A DNA stretch of 42,164 nucleotides from Hathewaya proteolytica DSM 3090. Its GTDB lineage: Bacteria; Bacillota; Clostridia; Clostridiales; Clostridiaceae. Where the stretch lies: NCBI RefSeq assembly GCF_900142225.1, contig NZ_FRAD01000023.1:1-42164 (forward strand), written 5' to 3'. Below the pieces are notes generated by a model. It saw only the letters and a list, made by a program, of their open reading frames with translations, had not been told where the DNA came from and did no database searches. Both the position numbers and the translations under genes were made by a program. Of this stretch, positions 23,595 through 32,075 are shown one piece after another (the stretch's first letter is position 1; each line of letters begins with the position of its first letter).

Positions 23595-24313
23595 TAATCC
23601 TCAATTCCTTTATGGTATTTTTCTTCGTACTCACGCTCAGCTTGAGGCTTTCTAAGATATATTGGGTGGAGAGTAAGGGGGTTATCACATTTTCCATCCT
23701 TTAAAAGCATAAAACCAAGTTCTCCTATGGAAGAAGCTCTTACCATATTTAGATGAGTAGGTGCGAAGTTAACTGACTTTGCGTCAAAGCTTTCCATTAT
23801 AAGAGATTTATATTTATAAACCCCATCTCCAAGAAAAGTCGTATGTTGGTGAAATTCATTGAGCATGGTCATCAAGTCTTTAATATTTATAATCATGGGG
23901 TCTACTAAAGTAATCATCTTATCATCATGGAATCTATATACACCCGTATAAACATTTTCTCGCAGAGCATCCATAATAGGACATATAATTCCAGGGGTAT
24001 ATGCAAGGCTAAATGCTATGGCATCTAAAGTTGATATACCTATAATAGGCTTATTACCCCCCGCGGATAAGCCTTTAAAAGTAGCCATGCCTATTCTAAG
24101 TCCAGTAAATGAACCGGGGCCTTTAGATATTGCAAAACCATCAATATCATCGATGGAGGTATCGGTATTTTTTAAAAGTTCATCTATCATAGGCATAATA
24201 AGTATGGAGTGCTGCTTTTTATAGTTGAAGCTGATTTCGCCAAGAAGTTTGTCATCTTCTAGTAAAGCACAAGTGGCACACTCTGTGGCGGAATCGAAAC
24301 TTAAAATTTTCAT
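23594..24313 (-). CDS. tsaB: tRNA threonylcarbamoyladenosine biosynthesis protein TsaB
   Basis: Partner of TsaD and TsaE in making t6A37 in tRNAs that read ANN codons. The 239 residues show the ASKHA fold with the start 'KILSFDSATECATCALL', 'KGPGSFTGLRIGMATFKGL' and 'LHPIYLRKPQAE' near the end, all typical of TsaB. The active-site role is structural, since TsaB is a TsaD paralogue without catalysis. The ribosome-binding site AAAGGAGAT lies inside the last codons of tsaE, and the gap between the genes is five bases. TsaD itself is not in the window. Confidence 0.94.
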   Translation of the reverse strand: MKILSFDSATECATCALLEDDKLLGEISFNYKKQHSILIMPMIDELLKNTDTSIDDIDGFAISKGPGSFTGLRIGMATFKGLSAGGNKPIIGISTLDAIAFSLAYTPGIICPIMDALRENVYTGVYRFHDDKMITLVDPMIINIKDLMTMLNEFHQHTTFLGDGVYKYKSLIMESFDAKSVNFAPTHLNMVRASSIGELGFMLLKDGKCDNPLTLHPIYLRKPQAEREYEEKYHKGIED

Positions 24314-24318
24314 TGCGC

Positions 24319-24801
24319 TTAAATCTCCTTTATATAATTGTATTTTTCGTTCATATATTGAATTTCGATGAGTCTATTATTTATTTGAGATTCATCTTCA
24401 TATAGAGTTTTTTCAAAATCCTTTGTTATTTTTATGTATAATGCATCCTGCTTTGGGATGAGCTCTTCAATGTAATTTGCCCACTCTATTATGGATACGC
24501 CATTACCGAATATATACTCGTCGAAACCTATGGCTTCAATTTCACTGGCATCGCTGACACGGTATACGTCAAAGTGGTACAGTCTTAATCTGCCTTGGTA
24601 TTCATTAACTATAGTAAAAGTTGGGCTTGTAATGTGATCATCTATATTAAGACCTTTTGCAATACCTTTTGTGAGATGGGTTTTGCCAGTACCTAGATCT
24701 CCAATAAGGCATATTATATCTCCGCTTTGGCACAGTGTACCGATTTTTTCGCCAAGGGCCATGGTCTCTTCTGTAGAACTTACTTCATATGTAAATTTCA
24801 T
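24319..24801 (-). CDS. tsaE: tRNA threonylcarbamoyladenosine biosynthesis ATPase TsaE
   Basis: A small P-loop ATPase (160 residues) that drives the t6A synthase cycle. Walker A is 'GDLGTGKTHLTKG' near residue 35. 'SPTFTIVNEYQGRLRLYHFDVYR' is the family-specific middle segment, and 'IIEWANYIEELIP' follows. A GTG at 24810 is in frame but lies within the GAGGTG ribosome-binding site, so ATG 24801 is the start. First gene of the tsaE-tsaB-rimI operon. Confidence 0.94.
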   Translation of the reverse strand: MKFTYEVSSTEETMALGEKIGTLCQSGDIICLIGDLGTGKTHLTKGIAKGLNIDDHITSPTFTIVNEYQGRLRLYHFDVYRVSDASEIEAIGFDEYIFGNGVSIIEWANYIEELIPKQDALYIKITKDFEKTLYEDESQINNRLIEIQYMNEKYNYIKEI

Positions 24802-25004
24802 AATATACACCTCGCTTCTATAATATTTTATCTTATGTGAGGCGAAAAGTTAAGTACAATATAACAATAGTGAACTTAAAACTAAAAAAATATGGATATA
24901 TATTTCTAAAATTAAAAAATAGTTAAATAGTTCTATATGAATATCGATATAAATAAGGTATAATATAAATATAATATTATTGGGTAGTAGAAGGAGGATT
25001 GCAA

Positions 25005-25628
25005 ATGTTTGTTAATAATTTAATGTTAAGTAGAGAAAAGTTAATAACTGTTACACCAAAGGACACAGTAAAAAAGGCGCTAGATTTGATACAGAAACAT
25101 AACTTTTTATCCATTCCCGTAGCTGAGGGAGGAAAATTTTATGGTGCTATATCAAAGGAGAGAATATATACATTTTATTTTGAAAAGGATCTAGATAAAC
25201 AGAGCCTTCTAAGTGAATTTTCTGTAGAGGATGTAATGAGGGAAGATGTTCCTAAAATTGATCCAATGAATCAAGTGGAGGAAGCTGCCAATTTCTTAGC
25301 TACTGAAAATACTCCTTTTGTAGCAGTGATAAGCACTATTAACAATGAATTCCAAGGTATAATCACACATAACGCTGTATTTAAACAGTTCACTGAAATG
25401 TTTGGATTATACAGAGGAAAGAGAATATCTGTAATTGCTCACGATGTACCAAACCAAATTGCAAAACTATCTAAGATTGTAGCAGACAGTGAAGCAGATG
25501 TAATAAGCTTTGTGGTGGTTGATCCTAAGAGCGTAACAGATGTAAAAGAAATAGTGGCTAGAGTTAGAACTGATAATTTTGAACAGATAATTGAGAAATT
25601 AAAGAATGAAGGATTTAGAGTAAATTAA
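25005..25628 (+). CDS. CBS-domain protein
   Basis: 207 residues. Two CBS motifs span about 1-130 ('MLSREKLITVTPKDTVKKALDLI' and 'VEDVMREDVPKIDPMNQVEEAANFL'), forming a Bateman module that usually senses an adenosyl nucleotide. The last ~70 residues ('RISVIAHDVPNQIAKLSKIV' onward) look like an ACT-type domain. The layout is like AcuB, but there is no acetoin-utilisation gene nearby. AGGAGG selects ATG 25005 over the in-frame TTG 24999. A TATAAT lies at 24959. Ligand and target are unknown. Confidence 0.85.
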   Translation: MFVNNLMLSREKLITVTPKDTVKKALDLIQKHNFLSIPVAEGGKFYGAISKERIYTFYFEKDLDKQSLLSEFSVEDVMREDVPKIDPMNQVEEAANFLATENTPFVAVISTINNEFQGIITHNAVFKQFTEMFGLYRGKRISVIAHDVPNQIAKLSKIVADSEADVISFVVVDPKSVTDVKEIVARVRTDNFEQIIEKLKNEGFRVN

Positions 25629-25668
25629 AAATATATTCTTTATATAAAAATCCATAGTATTACAAGAT

Positions 25669-25708
25669 AAAAATACCCTAAGATGAGATTTAACCTTAGG
25701 GTATTTTT
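25669..25708 (+). terminator. Terminator after the CBS-domain gene
   Basis: AAAAATACCCTAAG pairs perfectly with CTTAGGGTATTTTT. Confidence 0.9.
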
Positions 25709-25737
25709 GGGGAAAAAATAAATGCAATAAAAAATAC

Positions 25738-25766
25738 TTGCCAAGGGAAAAATCATATGCTATAAT
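25738..25766 (+). promoter_or_regulatory. Promoter of tRNA-Trp
   Basis: TTGCCA (25738-25743), 17 bases, TATAAT (25761-25766), positioned 14 bases before the mature tRNA 5' end. Confidence 0.75.
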
Positions 25767-25779
25767 AATTCATGTACTT

Positions 25780-25855
25780 AGGGGTATAGCTCAATCGGTA
25801 GAGTAGCGGTCTCCAAAACCGTTGGTTCCGGGTTCAAGTCCTCGTGCCCCTGCCA
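25780..25855 (+). tRNA. tRNA-Trp (anticodon CCA)
   Basis: A 76-base cloverleaf with encoded CCA. The acceptor AGGGGTA pairs with TGCCCCT, the discriminator is G, and the anticodon loop CTCCAAA gives CCA. The T loop is GGTTCAAGTCC-type. It stands alone between two terminators, with its own promoter. Confidence 0.96.
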
Positions 25856-25885
25856 GGTAATATTTAAAAAATTGATACAGCATTT

Positions 25886-25922
25886 AAATGACTAAGCCTA
25901 TATTATAGCTTGGTCATTTTTT
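25886..25922 (+). terminator. Terminator after tRNA-Trp
   Basis: AAATGACTAAGC pairs with GCTTGGTCATTT (one G-T), followed by a T-run. Confidence 0.85.
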
Positions 25923-25953
25923 ATGTTATAATTGTATCCAGAGGTGAAACAGA

Positions 25954-27204
25954 ATGAACAATTACGATTTGGTGATAATAGGAGCAGGTGCTTCAGGCCT
26001 ATCAGCAGCCATACAGGCTAAAAAAAAGGGCATAGATAATATTCTTATTTTAGAAAAAGAAGAGTCCCTGGGTGGAGTTTTGAATCACTGTATACATAGT
26101 GGATTTGGAAAGTACATTTTAAAAGAAGAGATGACGGGGCCGGAATACGCTAATATACTGGTTACGGAAGTTGAGAATTTAAACATAGAATATAAATTAA
26201 GCACAGTGGTTCTTAGGATTTCTGAGGAAAAACAGGTTACATATGTGAATAGTAAAGAAGGCGTGGTTACAATTAACTCAAAGGCCATTATAGTTGCCAC
26301 TGGTGCTATAGAAAAAACTAGAGGTGTAGAGAACATATCTGGTAACAGTTTTGCGGGTGTATTTACAGCTGGAATGGTTCAAAAACTTGTAAATGTAGAG
26401 GGTATTTTGCCAGGAAAATCTGTAGTCATCCTGGGTTCTGGTGATATGGCACTAGTAGTTGCCAAAACGCTTATTCTAGAAGGCGCTAAGGTGGAAGCCT
26501 TCATCGAGAAATTGCCTTACTGTAGAGGACTTGAAGAAAACTATATTGATTGTATAAAGTATTTTGATATACCTTTGAAACTTCAGCACACTATCACTAA
26601 TATTTCTGGAAAGGAGAGGGTGAATGGAGTAACTATAGCTCAAGTTAACGATGAAGGGAAAATCATTAAAAATACAGAGCAATTTATGAAATGTGATACT
26701 GTAATTGTAGCTGTAGGAATTGTGCAAGATTATGAGTTATTGAAGGATTTAAACGCAGAATTTGACCCCAATCTTGGAAGTGTAGTGGTGGATGAATGTA
26801 TGCAGACTAGTTTAGAGGGCATATTTATATGCGGAAATGCGGTGAATATAAATGACTTTGTGGACGACGTAACTGTGGAAGGTGCCATGGTAGGATGTAA
26901 AGCAGCTGCATACATCAATGGTGACTTTCACAAAGGGGAACACAAAAAAGTCATCGTGGATGCTGGCATAGAATTTGTAATTCCACAGAAAATAAACACA
27001 AAAAATCTTCTAAATGGTGTGCAATTTAAGTTCCGCACTACTAAGATATACAGAAATGTTATAATTAAAATATGTAGCGGTGAGACGGAATTAGCTTTTT
27101 ATCGAGAGAACATTCTCCCAAGCCGTATGGAGATTTTATATCTTCCAAAGGAAATTCTCGAAGAAACTGGAGATGAAATCAATATTTCCATTAATGAATT
27201 GTAG
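25954..27204 (+). CDS. FAD/NAD(P)-dependent oxidoreductase
   Basis: 416 residues with the two-dinucleotide-fold layout of pyridine nucleotide-disulfide-type flavoproteins. The FAD site is 'VIIGAGASGLSAA' (residues 7-19). 'AIIVATGAIEKT' is the second FAD contact, and the NAD site is 'VVILGSGDMALVVAKTL'. The closing FAD motif is 'GIFICGNAVNIND', followed by 'VTVEGAMVGCKAAAYI'. It resembles the oxidoreductase commonly paired with the anaerobic glycerol-3-phosphate (GlpA/LhgO-like) dehydrogenase. That partner is missing here, and no redox-active CxxC is seen. The next gene begins within ten bases, suggesting an operon. The substrate is uncertain. Confidence 0.82.
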   Translation: MNNYDLVIIGAGASGLSAAIQAKKKGIDNILILEKEESLGGVLNHCIHSGFGKYILKEEMTGPEYANILVTEVENLNIEYKLSTVVLRISEEKQVTYVNSKEGVVTINSKAIIVATGAIEKTRGVENISGNSFAGVFTAGMVQKLVNVEGILPGKSVVILGSGDMALVVAKTLILEGAKVEAFIEKLPYCRGLEENYIDCIKYFDIPLKLQHTITNISGKERVNGVTIAQVNDEGKIIKNTEQFMKCDTVIVAVGIVQDYELLKDLNAEFDPNLGSVVVDECMQTSLEGIFICGNAVNINDFVDDVTVEGAMVGCKAAAYINGDFHKGEHKKVIVDAGIEFVIPQKINTKNLLNGVQFKFRTTKIYRNVIIKICSGETELAFYRENILPSRMEILYLPKEILEETGDEINISINEL

Positions 27205-27213
27205 GAGACTATG

Positions 27214-28215
27214 ATGGTATATAAGGATTTAATAAAGGAATTTTGTAAGAGCCATGGACTTGATATTGTAAGATTTTTGCCTTGCCAAAGCTGCAATGAC
27301 GTTGAAAATTATTTTCAGTATAGAAAAGAGAATGGGCTTATTAATGAGTTTGAGGAGAAGGATATAATAGTTCGCTCCAATGCAAATTATAGTATGGAAA
27401 ATGCGAAAACCATCATATCAATAGCCTTCCCATATAGATATAAAATAGATAAAAGCAGTAATAAGTTTTGTGTTTCTAAATATACTTTAGGTGAGGACTA
27501 TCACAAAGTAGTAAAGAAATATCTGACTTGTATATCAGATTTTATAAAAGTAAAGCTAGGTGGAGATGCAAAGGTTTTTGTGGACAGCAATAGTCTCCCA
27601 GAGAGATATATTGCTATGAAATGTGGTGTGGGATTCATAGGAAAAAATAATTGCATTATAACTGAGAAGTATGGATCTTATGTTTTTTTGGGCGAGATTC
27701 TTACAGATTTAGACATAGAGGGAGATAAGCCAATTGAAAACCTCTGTGGAGCTTGTAGAAACTGTATAGAAGCGTGTCCTACAAAAGCCATAAATGGCTC
27801 AGAAAACAACAAAGACAACAATTCTAACATATGCATATCCTATACTTCACAAAAAAAAGATTTAGAGTCTTTTTGGTTTCCATATTTAAAGAACAGCTTA
27901 TGGGGATGCGATATATGTCAAGATGTATGCCCTTTTAATGAAAAAGCACATTACAGCAATATAGTGGAGTTTTCTCCTAAACCCTATATGTTAGATTTGA
28001 ATATAGAAAATATAATTTCCATGAACAATGAAGAATTTAATAGGAATTATAGGAATCTTGCCTGTGGATGGAGGGGAAAAAATCTTATAATACGAAACGC
28101 CATCATATGCGAAAAAAATGTATACGGTGTAGTAAAAAATAGGAACAATATAGCTTCACCTTATGTAAAATCATATTATGATAGACTTTTGAAGGGAAAA
28201 AAATTTATAATATAA
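27214..28215 (+). CDS. QueG-like protein (epoxyqueuosine reductase family)
   Basis: 333 residues. In QueG the cobalamin-dependent N-terminal region reduces epoxyqueuosine in tRNA. The C-terminal half here has two ferredoxin-like clusters, 'CGACRNCIEACPTKAI' and 'CDICQDVCPFN', as in that family. 'MKCGVGFIGKNNCII' and 'SYVFLGEIL' match the conserved QueG core, and the short C-terminal HEAT-like end is truncated relative to long forms. GGAG is six bases before ATG 27214 and only three before ATG 27211, so the second is preferred. It is coupled to the flavoprotein upstream. Queuosine reduction is probable but other reductive roles are possible. Confidence 0.85.
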   Translation: MVYKDLIKEFCKSHGLDIVRFLPCQSCNDVENYFQYRKENGLINEFEEKDIIVRSNANYSMENAKTIISIAFPYRYKIDKSSNKFCVSKYTLGEDYHKVVKKYLTCISDFIKVKLGGDAKVFVDSNSLPERYIAMKCGVGFIGKNNCIITEKYGSYVFLGEILTDLDIEGDKPIENLCGACRNCIEACPTKAINGSENNKDNNSNICISYTSQKKDLESFWFPYLKNSLWGCDICQDVCPFNEKAHYSNIVEFSPKPYMLDLNIENIISMNNEEFNRNYRNLACGWRGKNLIIRNAIICEKNVYGVVKNRNNIASPYVKSYYDRLLKGKKFII

Positions 28216-28266
28216 TGTAGTTGTACACAAATACACAACATATCATGAGATATTTGGAGGGATAGT

Positions 28267-28974
28267 ATGATTTCTACCAGAACTGCCAGACTAATATCAA
28301 TTTTACCAGAGAAATTGGTAAGACGCATAGCAGATAAAGTTTTGGATGGTTATATGAAAAGAAATGCTAATATAATAATTGAGGGATTAGATAATGTAAA
28401 AAATGCTAAAAAACCTGTGATTTATGTTTGCAATCACTTGAGCAATGCGGATGCCCTTGTTTTAAAAAGAGTACTGCAAAAATATGATAGCCCTACATTT
28501 GTTGCTGGTGTTAAGTTATCACAGAATGTAATTACCAATTTAGCACTAGGCACATGTAAGACTACAAATATAAAGCCTAACTCTCCAGACAAGGATGGGC
28601 TTAAGCGTATAATTGAATTGGTTAAAGGCGGCGAAAGTATAGTAATATTCCCAGAGGGCACAAGAAGCCGAGAAAAGAAACTAATTGAAGCAAAAAAAGG
28701 TGTGCTTTTAATAGCCAAAATGGCAAAAGCGCAGATCATCCCCATTGGCATGGTGGGTACAGAAATTTTGTATCCAATAAATGAATCAGGTGATATGAGC
28801 GCTGAGGAGTTTCATAAGGCCGATGTACATGTTAAAATTGGAAAACCATTTGAGTTGCCTAAAAAGGCAGAAGATGAGGATAGAAAAAGTTATGAAGAAA
28901 GAGCTATACGCCATATAATGTATAATATAGCTGAACTGCTTCCAGAAAAATATAGAGGTATTTATTCTAAATAG
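28267..28974 (+). CDS. plsC: 1-acyl-sn-glycerol-3-phosphate acyltransferase
   Basis: Adds the second acyl chain in phosphatidic acid synthesis at the membrane. The 235 residues contain the catalytic HX4D motif 'NHLSNAD' and the glycerolphosphate-binding block 'FPEGTRSREKK', followed by 'IIPIGMVGTE'. The N terminus lacks a strong helix but has an amphipathic basic stretch ('LPEKLVRRIADKVLDGYMKRN'), suggesting peripheral attachment. The ribosome-binding site TTGGAGGG precedes the ATG. Assignment to substrate class is by motif only. Confidence 0.88.
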   Translation: MISTRTARLISILPEKLVRRIADKVLDGYMKRNANIIIEGLDNVKNAKKPVIYVCNHLSNADALVLKRVLQKYDSPTFVAGVKLSQNVITNLALGTCKTTNIKPNSPDKDGLKRIIELVKGGESIVIFPEGTRSREKKLIEAKKGVLLIAKMAKAQIIPIGMVGTEILYPINESGDMSAEEFHKADVHVKIGKPFELPKKAEDEDRKSYEERAIRHIMYNIAELLPEKYRGIYSK

Positions 28975-28976
28975 AT

Positions 28977-29026
28977 AAAATTCACCTACAAATGAATTAT
29001 TTTATTCATTTATAGGTGAATTTTAT
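28977..29026 (+). terminator. Terminator after plsC
   Basis: AAAATTCACCTA.AAATGAAT pairs with ATTCATTT.TAGGTGAATTTT, a near-perfect stem of about 20 pairs ending in a T-rich tract. Confidence 0.88.
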
Positions 29027-29091
29027 TGTATAATATGAATTAATTCATACAACTATTTTGGAATAATGGGCAATAAAGTAGTAAGTTAACA

Positions 29092-29120
29092 TTGAAAATA
29101 TTCCTGCACAGTAGTATATT
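29092..29120 (+). promoter_or_regulatory. Promoter of kbl-tdh
   Basis: TTGAAA (29092-29097), 17 bases, TATATT (29115-29120), 36 bases before the kbl start codon. Confidence 0.65.
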
Positions 29121-29156
29121 TAATATGTGGGTTAAAAACTTTTGGAGGTGCATTTC

Positions 29157-30350
29157 ATGTCAAGTAAGATTTTAGAAAAATTTTTAAAGGACAATTTGGA
29201 TGATTTAAAGCAAAAAGGACTATACAATGAAATAAATGTTTTACAGAGTGCCAATGGTCCTGTTATAAAAATTGATGGTAAGGAACTTGTAAACCTTTCA
29301 TCAAACAATTATCTAGGATTAGCTACTAACCCTGAGATGATTGAGGCAAATGTTTCAGCAACAAAGAAATATGGTGTAGGTGCCGGCGCTGTTAGAACTA
29401 TAAACGGAACTCTAGATATTCATATTGAATTAGAGAAAAAACTAGCAGAGTTTAAACATACTGAAGCGGCTATAGCTTTCCAATCAGGTTTTAACTGCAA
29501 TATGGCTGCTATTCAGGCAGTTATGGACAAAAATGATGCTATATTATCAGATGAATTAAATCATGCATCAATCATTGATGGATGTAAATTATCAAAGGCT
29601 AAGATTATAAGATTTAACCATTCCGATATGGAAGATCTAAGAGCAAAAGCTAAGGAAGCAAAAGAAAGTGGATTATACAACAAGCTTATGGTTATCAGTG
29701 ATGGTGTATTTTCTATGGATGGAGATATCGCAAACGTGCCAGGTATAGTTAAAGTTGCTGAGGAATTTGATTTAATTACTTACATCGATGACGCTCACGG
29801 TTCAGGTGTATTAGGCGATGGAGCAGGTACAGTTAAACATTTTGGATTATCTGACAAAATTGATTTCCAAATAGGTACATTATCAAAGGCTATTGGTGTT
29901 GTTGGCGGCTATGTTGCAGGTAAAAAGGATTTAATTGATTGGTTAAAAGTAAGAGGCAGACCATTCTTGTTCTCAACTTCACTTACTCCAGGTGCTACAG
30001 CTTCATGTATAAAGGCTATAGAAATATTAACTAAGAGCACAGAGCTTAACAAGAAATTATGGGAAAATGGAAACTACCTAAAGAAGGGTCTAAAGGATTT
30101 AGGCTTTAATATCGGAAACAGCCAGACTCCAATAACTCCATGTATTATAGGTGATGAGGCTAAAACTCAACTTTTCAGTAAGAGATTATATGAAGAGGGT
30201 GTATATGCAAAATCTATAGTATTCCCAACAGTGCCAAAGGGAACAGGAAGAGTAAGAAATATGCCAACAGCAGCTCATACTAAAGAGATGTTAGACAATG
30301 CACTTCAGGTATATGCAAAAGTAGGAAGAGAATTGGAAATAATAAAATAA
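29157..30350 (+). CDS. kbl: Glycine C-acetyltransferase (2-amino-3-ketobutyrate CoA ligase)
   Basis: A PLP enzyme that cleaves 2-amino-3-ketobutyrate with CoA to glycine and acetyl-CoA. The 397 residues belong to the alpha-oxoamine synthase family: 'NLSSNNYLGLA', 'GAGAVRTINGT', 'LNHASIIDGC', 'YIDDAHGSGVLGDG' and the lysine loop 'GTLSKAIGVVGGY', with the Schiff-base Lys in 'LSKAIG'. TTGGAGGTG selects ATG 29157 over the upstream in-frame ATG 29142. Its neighbour tdh makes its substrate from threonine, so the assignment to Kbl rather than KAS III-type or biotin enzymes is firm. Confidence 0.95.
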   Translation: MSSKILEKFLKDNLDDLKQKGLYNEINVLQSANGPVIKIDGKELVNLSSNNYLGLATNPEMIEANVSATKKYGVGAGAVRTINGTLDIHIELEKKLAEFKHTEAAIAFQSGFNCNMAAIQAVMDKNDAILSDELNHASIIDGCKLSKAKIIRFNHSDMEDLRAKAKEAKESGLYNKLMVISDGVFSMDGDIANVPGIVKVAEEFDLITYIDDAHGSGVLGDGAGTVKHFGLSDKIDFQIGTLSKAIGVVGGYVAGKKDLIDWLKVRGRPFLFSTSLTPGATASCIKAIEILTKSTELNKKLWENGNYLKKGLKDLGFNIGNSQTPITPCIIGDEAKTQLFSKRLYEEGVYAKSIVFPTVPKGTGRVRNMPTAAHTKEMLDNALQVYAKVGRELEIIK

Positions 30351-30387
30351 AAATAAATATTAATGATATAATCGGGAGGCGAACTTA

Positions 30388-31341
30388 ATGAAGAAAATAC
30401 TTGTCACTGGTTCATTAGGACAGATAGGTTCTGAACTTGTTGAAAAGCTTAGAAAAGATTATGGTGCAAACAATGTTATAGCATCTGATATAAGAAAACC
30501 AGAAGGAAACCCAGTTGTAGAAGCAGGCCCTTTTGAAACTATAGATGTACTTGATGCTCAGAAAATGGCTGACGTTGTAAAAAACAATGGTGTTGATACT
30601 ATAATTCATTTAGCTGCATTATTATCAGCAGTGGCAGAAGCAAAACCACAGTTAGCATGGAACATAAACATGGGTGGTCTTGTAAATGCTTTGGAAGTTG
30701 CAAGAGAAACAAAGTGTCAGTTCTTTACTCCAAGTTCTATAGGAGCCTTTGGACCATCAACTCCTAAGAAAAATACTCCACAGGATACTCTTCAGAGACC
30801 AGAAACTATGTATGGTGTAACAAAGGTATCAGGAGAATTATTATGTGATTACTACTTCAAGAGATTTGGAGTAGATACTAGGGGAGTAAGATTCCCAGGC
30901 TTAATCTCTTACGTAGCACCTCCAGGAGGCGGAACTACAGATTATGCTGTAGATATATATTATGAAGCAATAAAAAACAAAAAATATGTTAGTTACATTG
31001 ATAAGGGAACTTACATGGATATGATGTATATGCCAGATGCTTTAAATGGTATTGTTACATTAATGGAAGCTGATCCATCTAAATTAGTTCACAGAAATGC
31101 ATTCAATATAGCAGCTATGAGCTTTGAGCCAGAAGAGATAGCAGCAGAAATAAGAAAGCATATTCCAGAATTCCAGGTTTCTTACGATGTAGATCCAGTT
31201 AGGCAGGCTATTGCAAATAGTTGGCCAGACTGCATTGATTGCACACCAGCTAAAGAAGAATGGGGATTCAAAGCAGAATACGACTTAGCTAAGATGACTA
31301 CAGATATGTTAGAAAAATTGGCTGCAAAAAACCTTAAATAA
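30388..31341 (+). CDS. tdh: L-threonine 3-dehydrogenase (SDR/epimerase type)
   Basis: Oxidises threonine to 2-amino-3-ketobutyrate with NAD. The 317-residue Rossmann protein belongs to the short-chain/extended epimerase family, not the zinc alcohol-dehydrogenase type of E. coli. 'VTGSLGQIGSELV' binds NAD. The catalytic Tyr and Lys are in 'MYGVTKVSGE', and the Ser/Thr site is in 'FTPSSIGAFG'. 'GVRFPGLISYVAPPGGGTTDYAVDIYY' is the signature of this dehydrogenase. The ribosome-binding site is GGGAGG. It lies 37 bases after kbl and certainly acts with it. Confidence 0.94.
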   Translation: MKKILVTGSLGQIGSELVEKLRKDYGANNVIASDIRKPEGNPVVEAGPFETIDVLDAQKMADVVKNNGVDTIIHLAALLSAVAEAKPQLAWNINMGGLVNALEVARETKCQFFTPSSIGAFGPSTPKKNTPQDTLQRPETMYGVTKVSGELLCDYYFKRFGVDTRGVRFPGLISYVAPPGGGTTDYAVDIYYEAIKNKKYVSYIDKGTYMDMMYMPDALNGIVTLMEADPSKLVHRNAFNIAAMSFEPEEIAAEIRKHIPEFQVSYDVDPVRQAIANSWPDCIDCTPAKEEWGFKAEYDLAKMTTDMLEKLAAKNLK

Positions 31342-31348
31342 TAAGCTT

Positions 31349-31380
31349 ACTAATGCTGCAAACTATCTTGCAGCATTAGT
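31349..31380. terminator. Perfect hairpin after tdh, without T-run
   Basis: ACTAATGCTGCAA pairs with TTGCAGCATTAGT around a six-base loop. The next bases are CATAATG, so no U-tract is formed. It may be a partial terminator or an RNA-end stabiliser between tdh and nth. Confidence 0.5.
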
Positions 31381-31413
31381 CATAATGTAAAAATATCTGT
31401 GCGAGGAGAAAAT

Positions 31414-32055
31414 ATGGAAAAAGAAAAAATTGACCATGTGATAAAAATACTTGAAGAGACCTATAGTGACGCCAAATGTGCTTTGGATTTTAAATCTCCT
31501 TATGAGCTCATGGTGTCAACTATATTGTCCGCCCAATGTACAGATGAAAGAGTAAACAAAGTCTGTGGGGAGCTTTATAAGAAATACAATACTCCCTATA
31601 AGATGGTAGAGCTTACAGTGCCACAGCTCACGGAAAAAATTAAATCTTGCGGGCTTTCCAACAACAAAAGTAAAAATATTTTAGGGGCTAGCAGAATGCT
31701 CATTGAAAATTTCCATGGTGAGGTACCTTCCAGTATGGAGGAACTTACTTCCCTTCCTGGTGTGGGTATAAAAACTGCCAATGTGGTTTTATCTAATGCT
31801 TTTAACGTTCCAGCCATTGCCGTGGACACCCATGTTTTTAGGGTATCTAAGCGTATAGGGTTATCTAGTGGTAAAAACGTAGAAATTGTGGAAGAAGATT
31901 TGATGAAAATTATCCCTAAAGATAAGTGGAGCCATATGCACCATTGCCTTATTTGGCATGGAAGAAAAATCTGCAAAGCTAGGAAGCCGCTTTGTGACGA
32001 ATGTCCTATAAAAGGATTTTGCATATATTTTGAGGAAGAGAATAATAATAAATAA
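31414..32055 (+). CDS. nth: Endonuclease III (DNA glycosylase/AP lyase)
   Basis: Removes oxidised pyrimidines and cleaves abasic sites in base-excision repair. The 213 residues carry the helix-hairpin-helix 'LTSLPGVGIKTANVVL' with catalytic Lys. The catalytic Asp is in 'AVDTHVFRVSKRIGL'. The C-terminal [4Fe-4S] loop has four Cys in 'CKARKPLCDECPIKGFC' spacing (C-x6-C-x2-C-x5-C). GCGAGGAG selects ATG 31414; the upstream GTG 31399 lies within the ribosome-binding region. The gene is only 20 bases before malic enzyme and may share its transcript. Confidence 0.96.
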   Translation: MEKEKIDHVIKILEETYSDAKCALDFKSPYELMVSTILSAQCTDERVNKVCGELYKKYNTPYKMVELTVPQLTEKIKSCGLSNNKSKNILGASRMLIENFHGEVPSSMEELTSLPGVGIKTANVVLSNAFNVPAIAVDTHVFRVSKRIGLSSGKNVEIVEEDLMKIIPKDKWSHMHHCLIWHGRKICKARKPLCDECPIKGFCIYFEEENNNK

Positions 32056-32075
32056 TTTAAAGGATGGTGTACATT

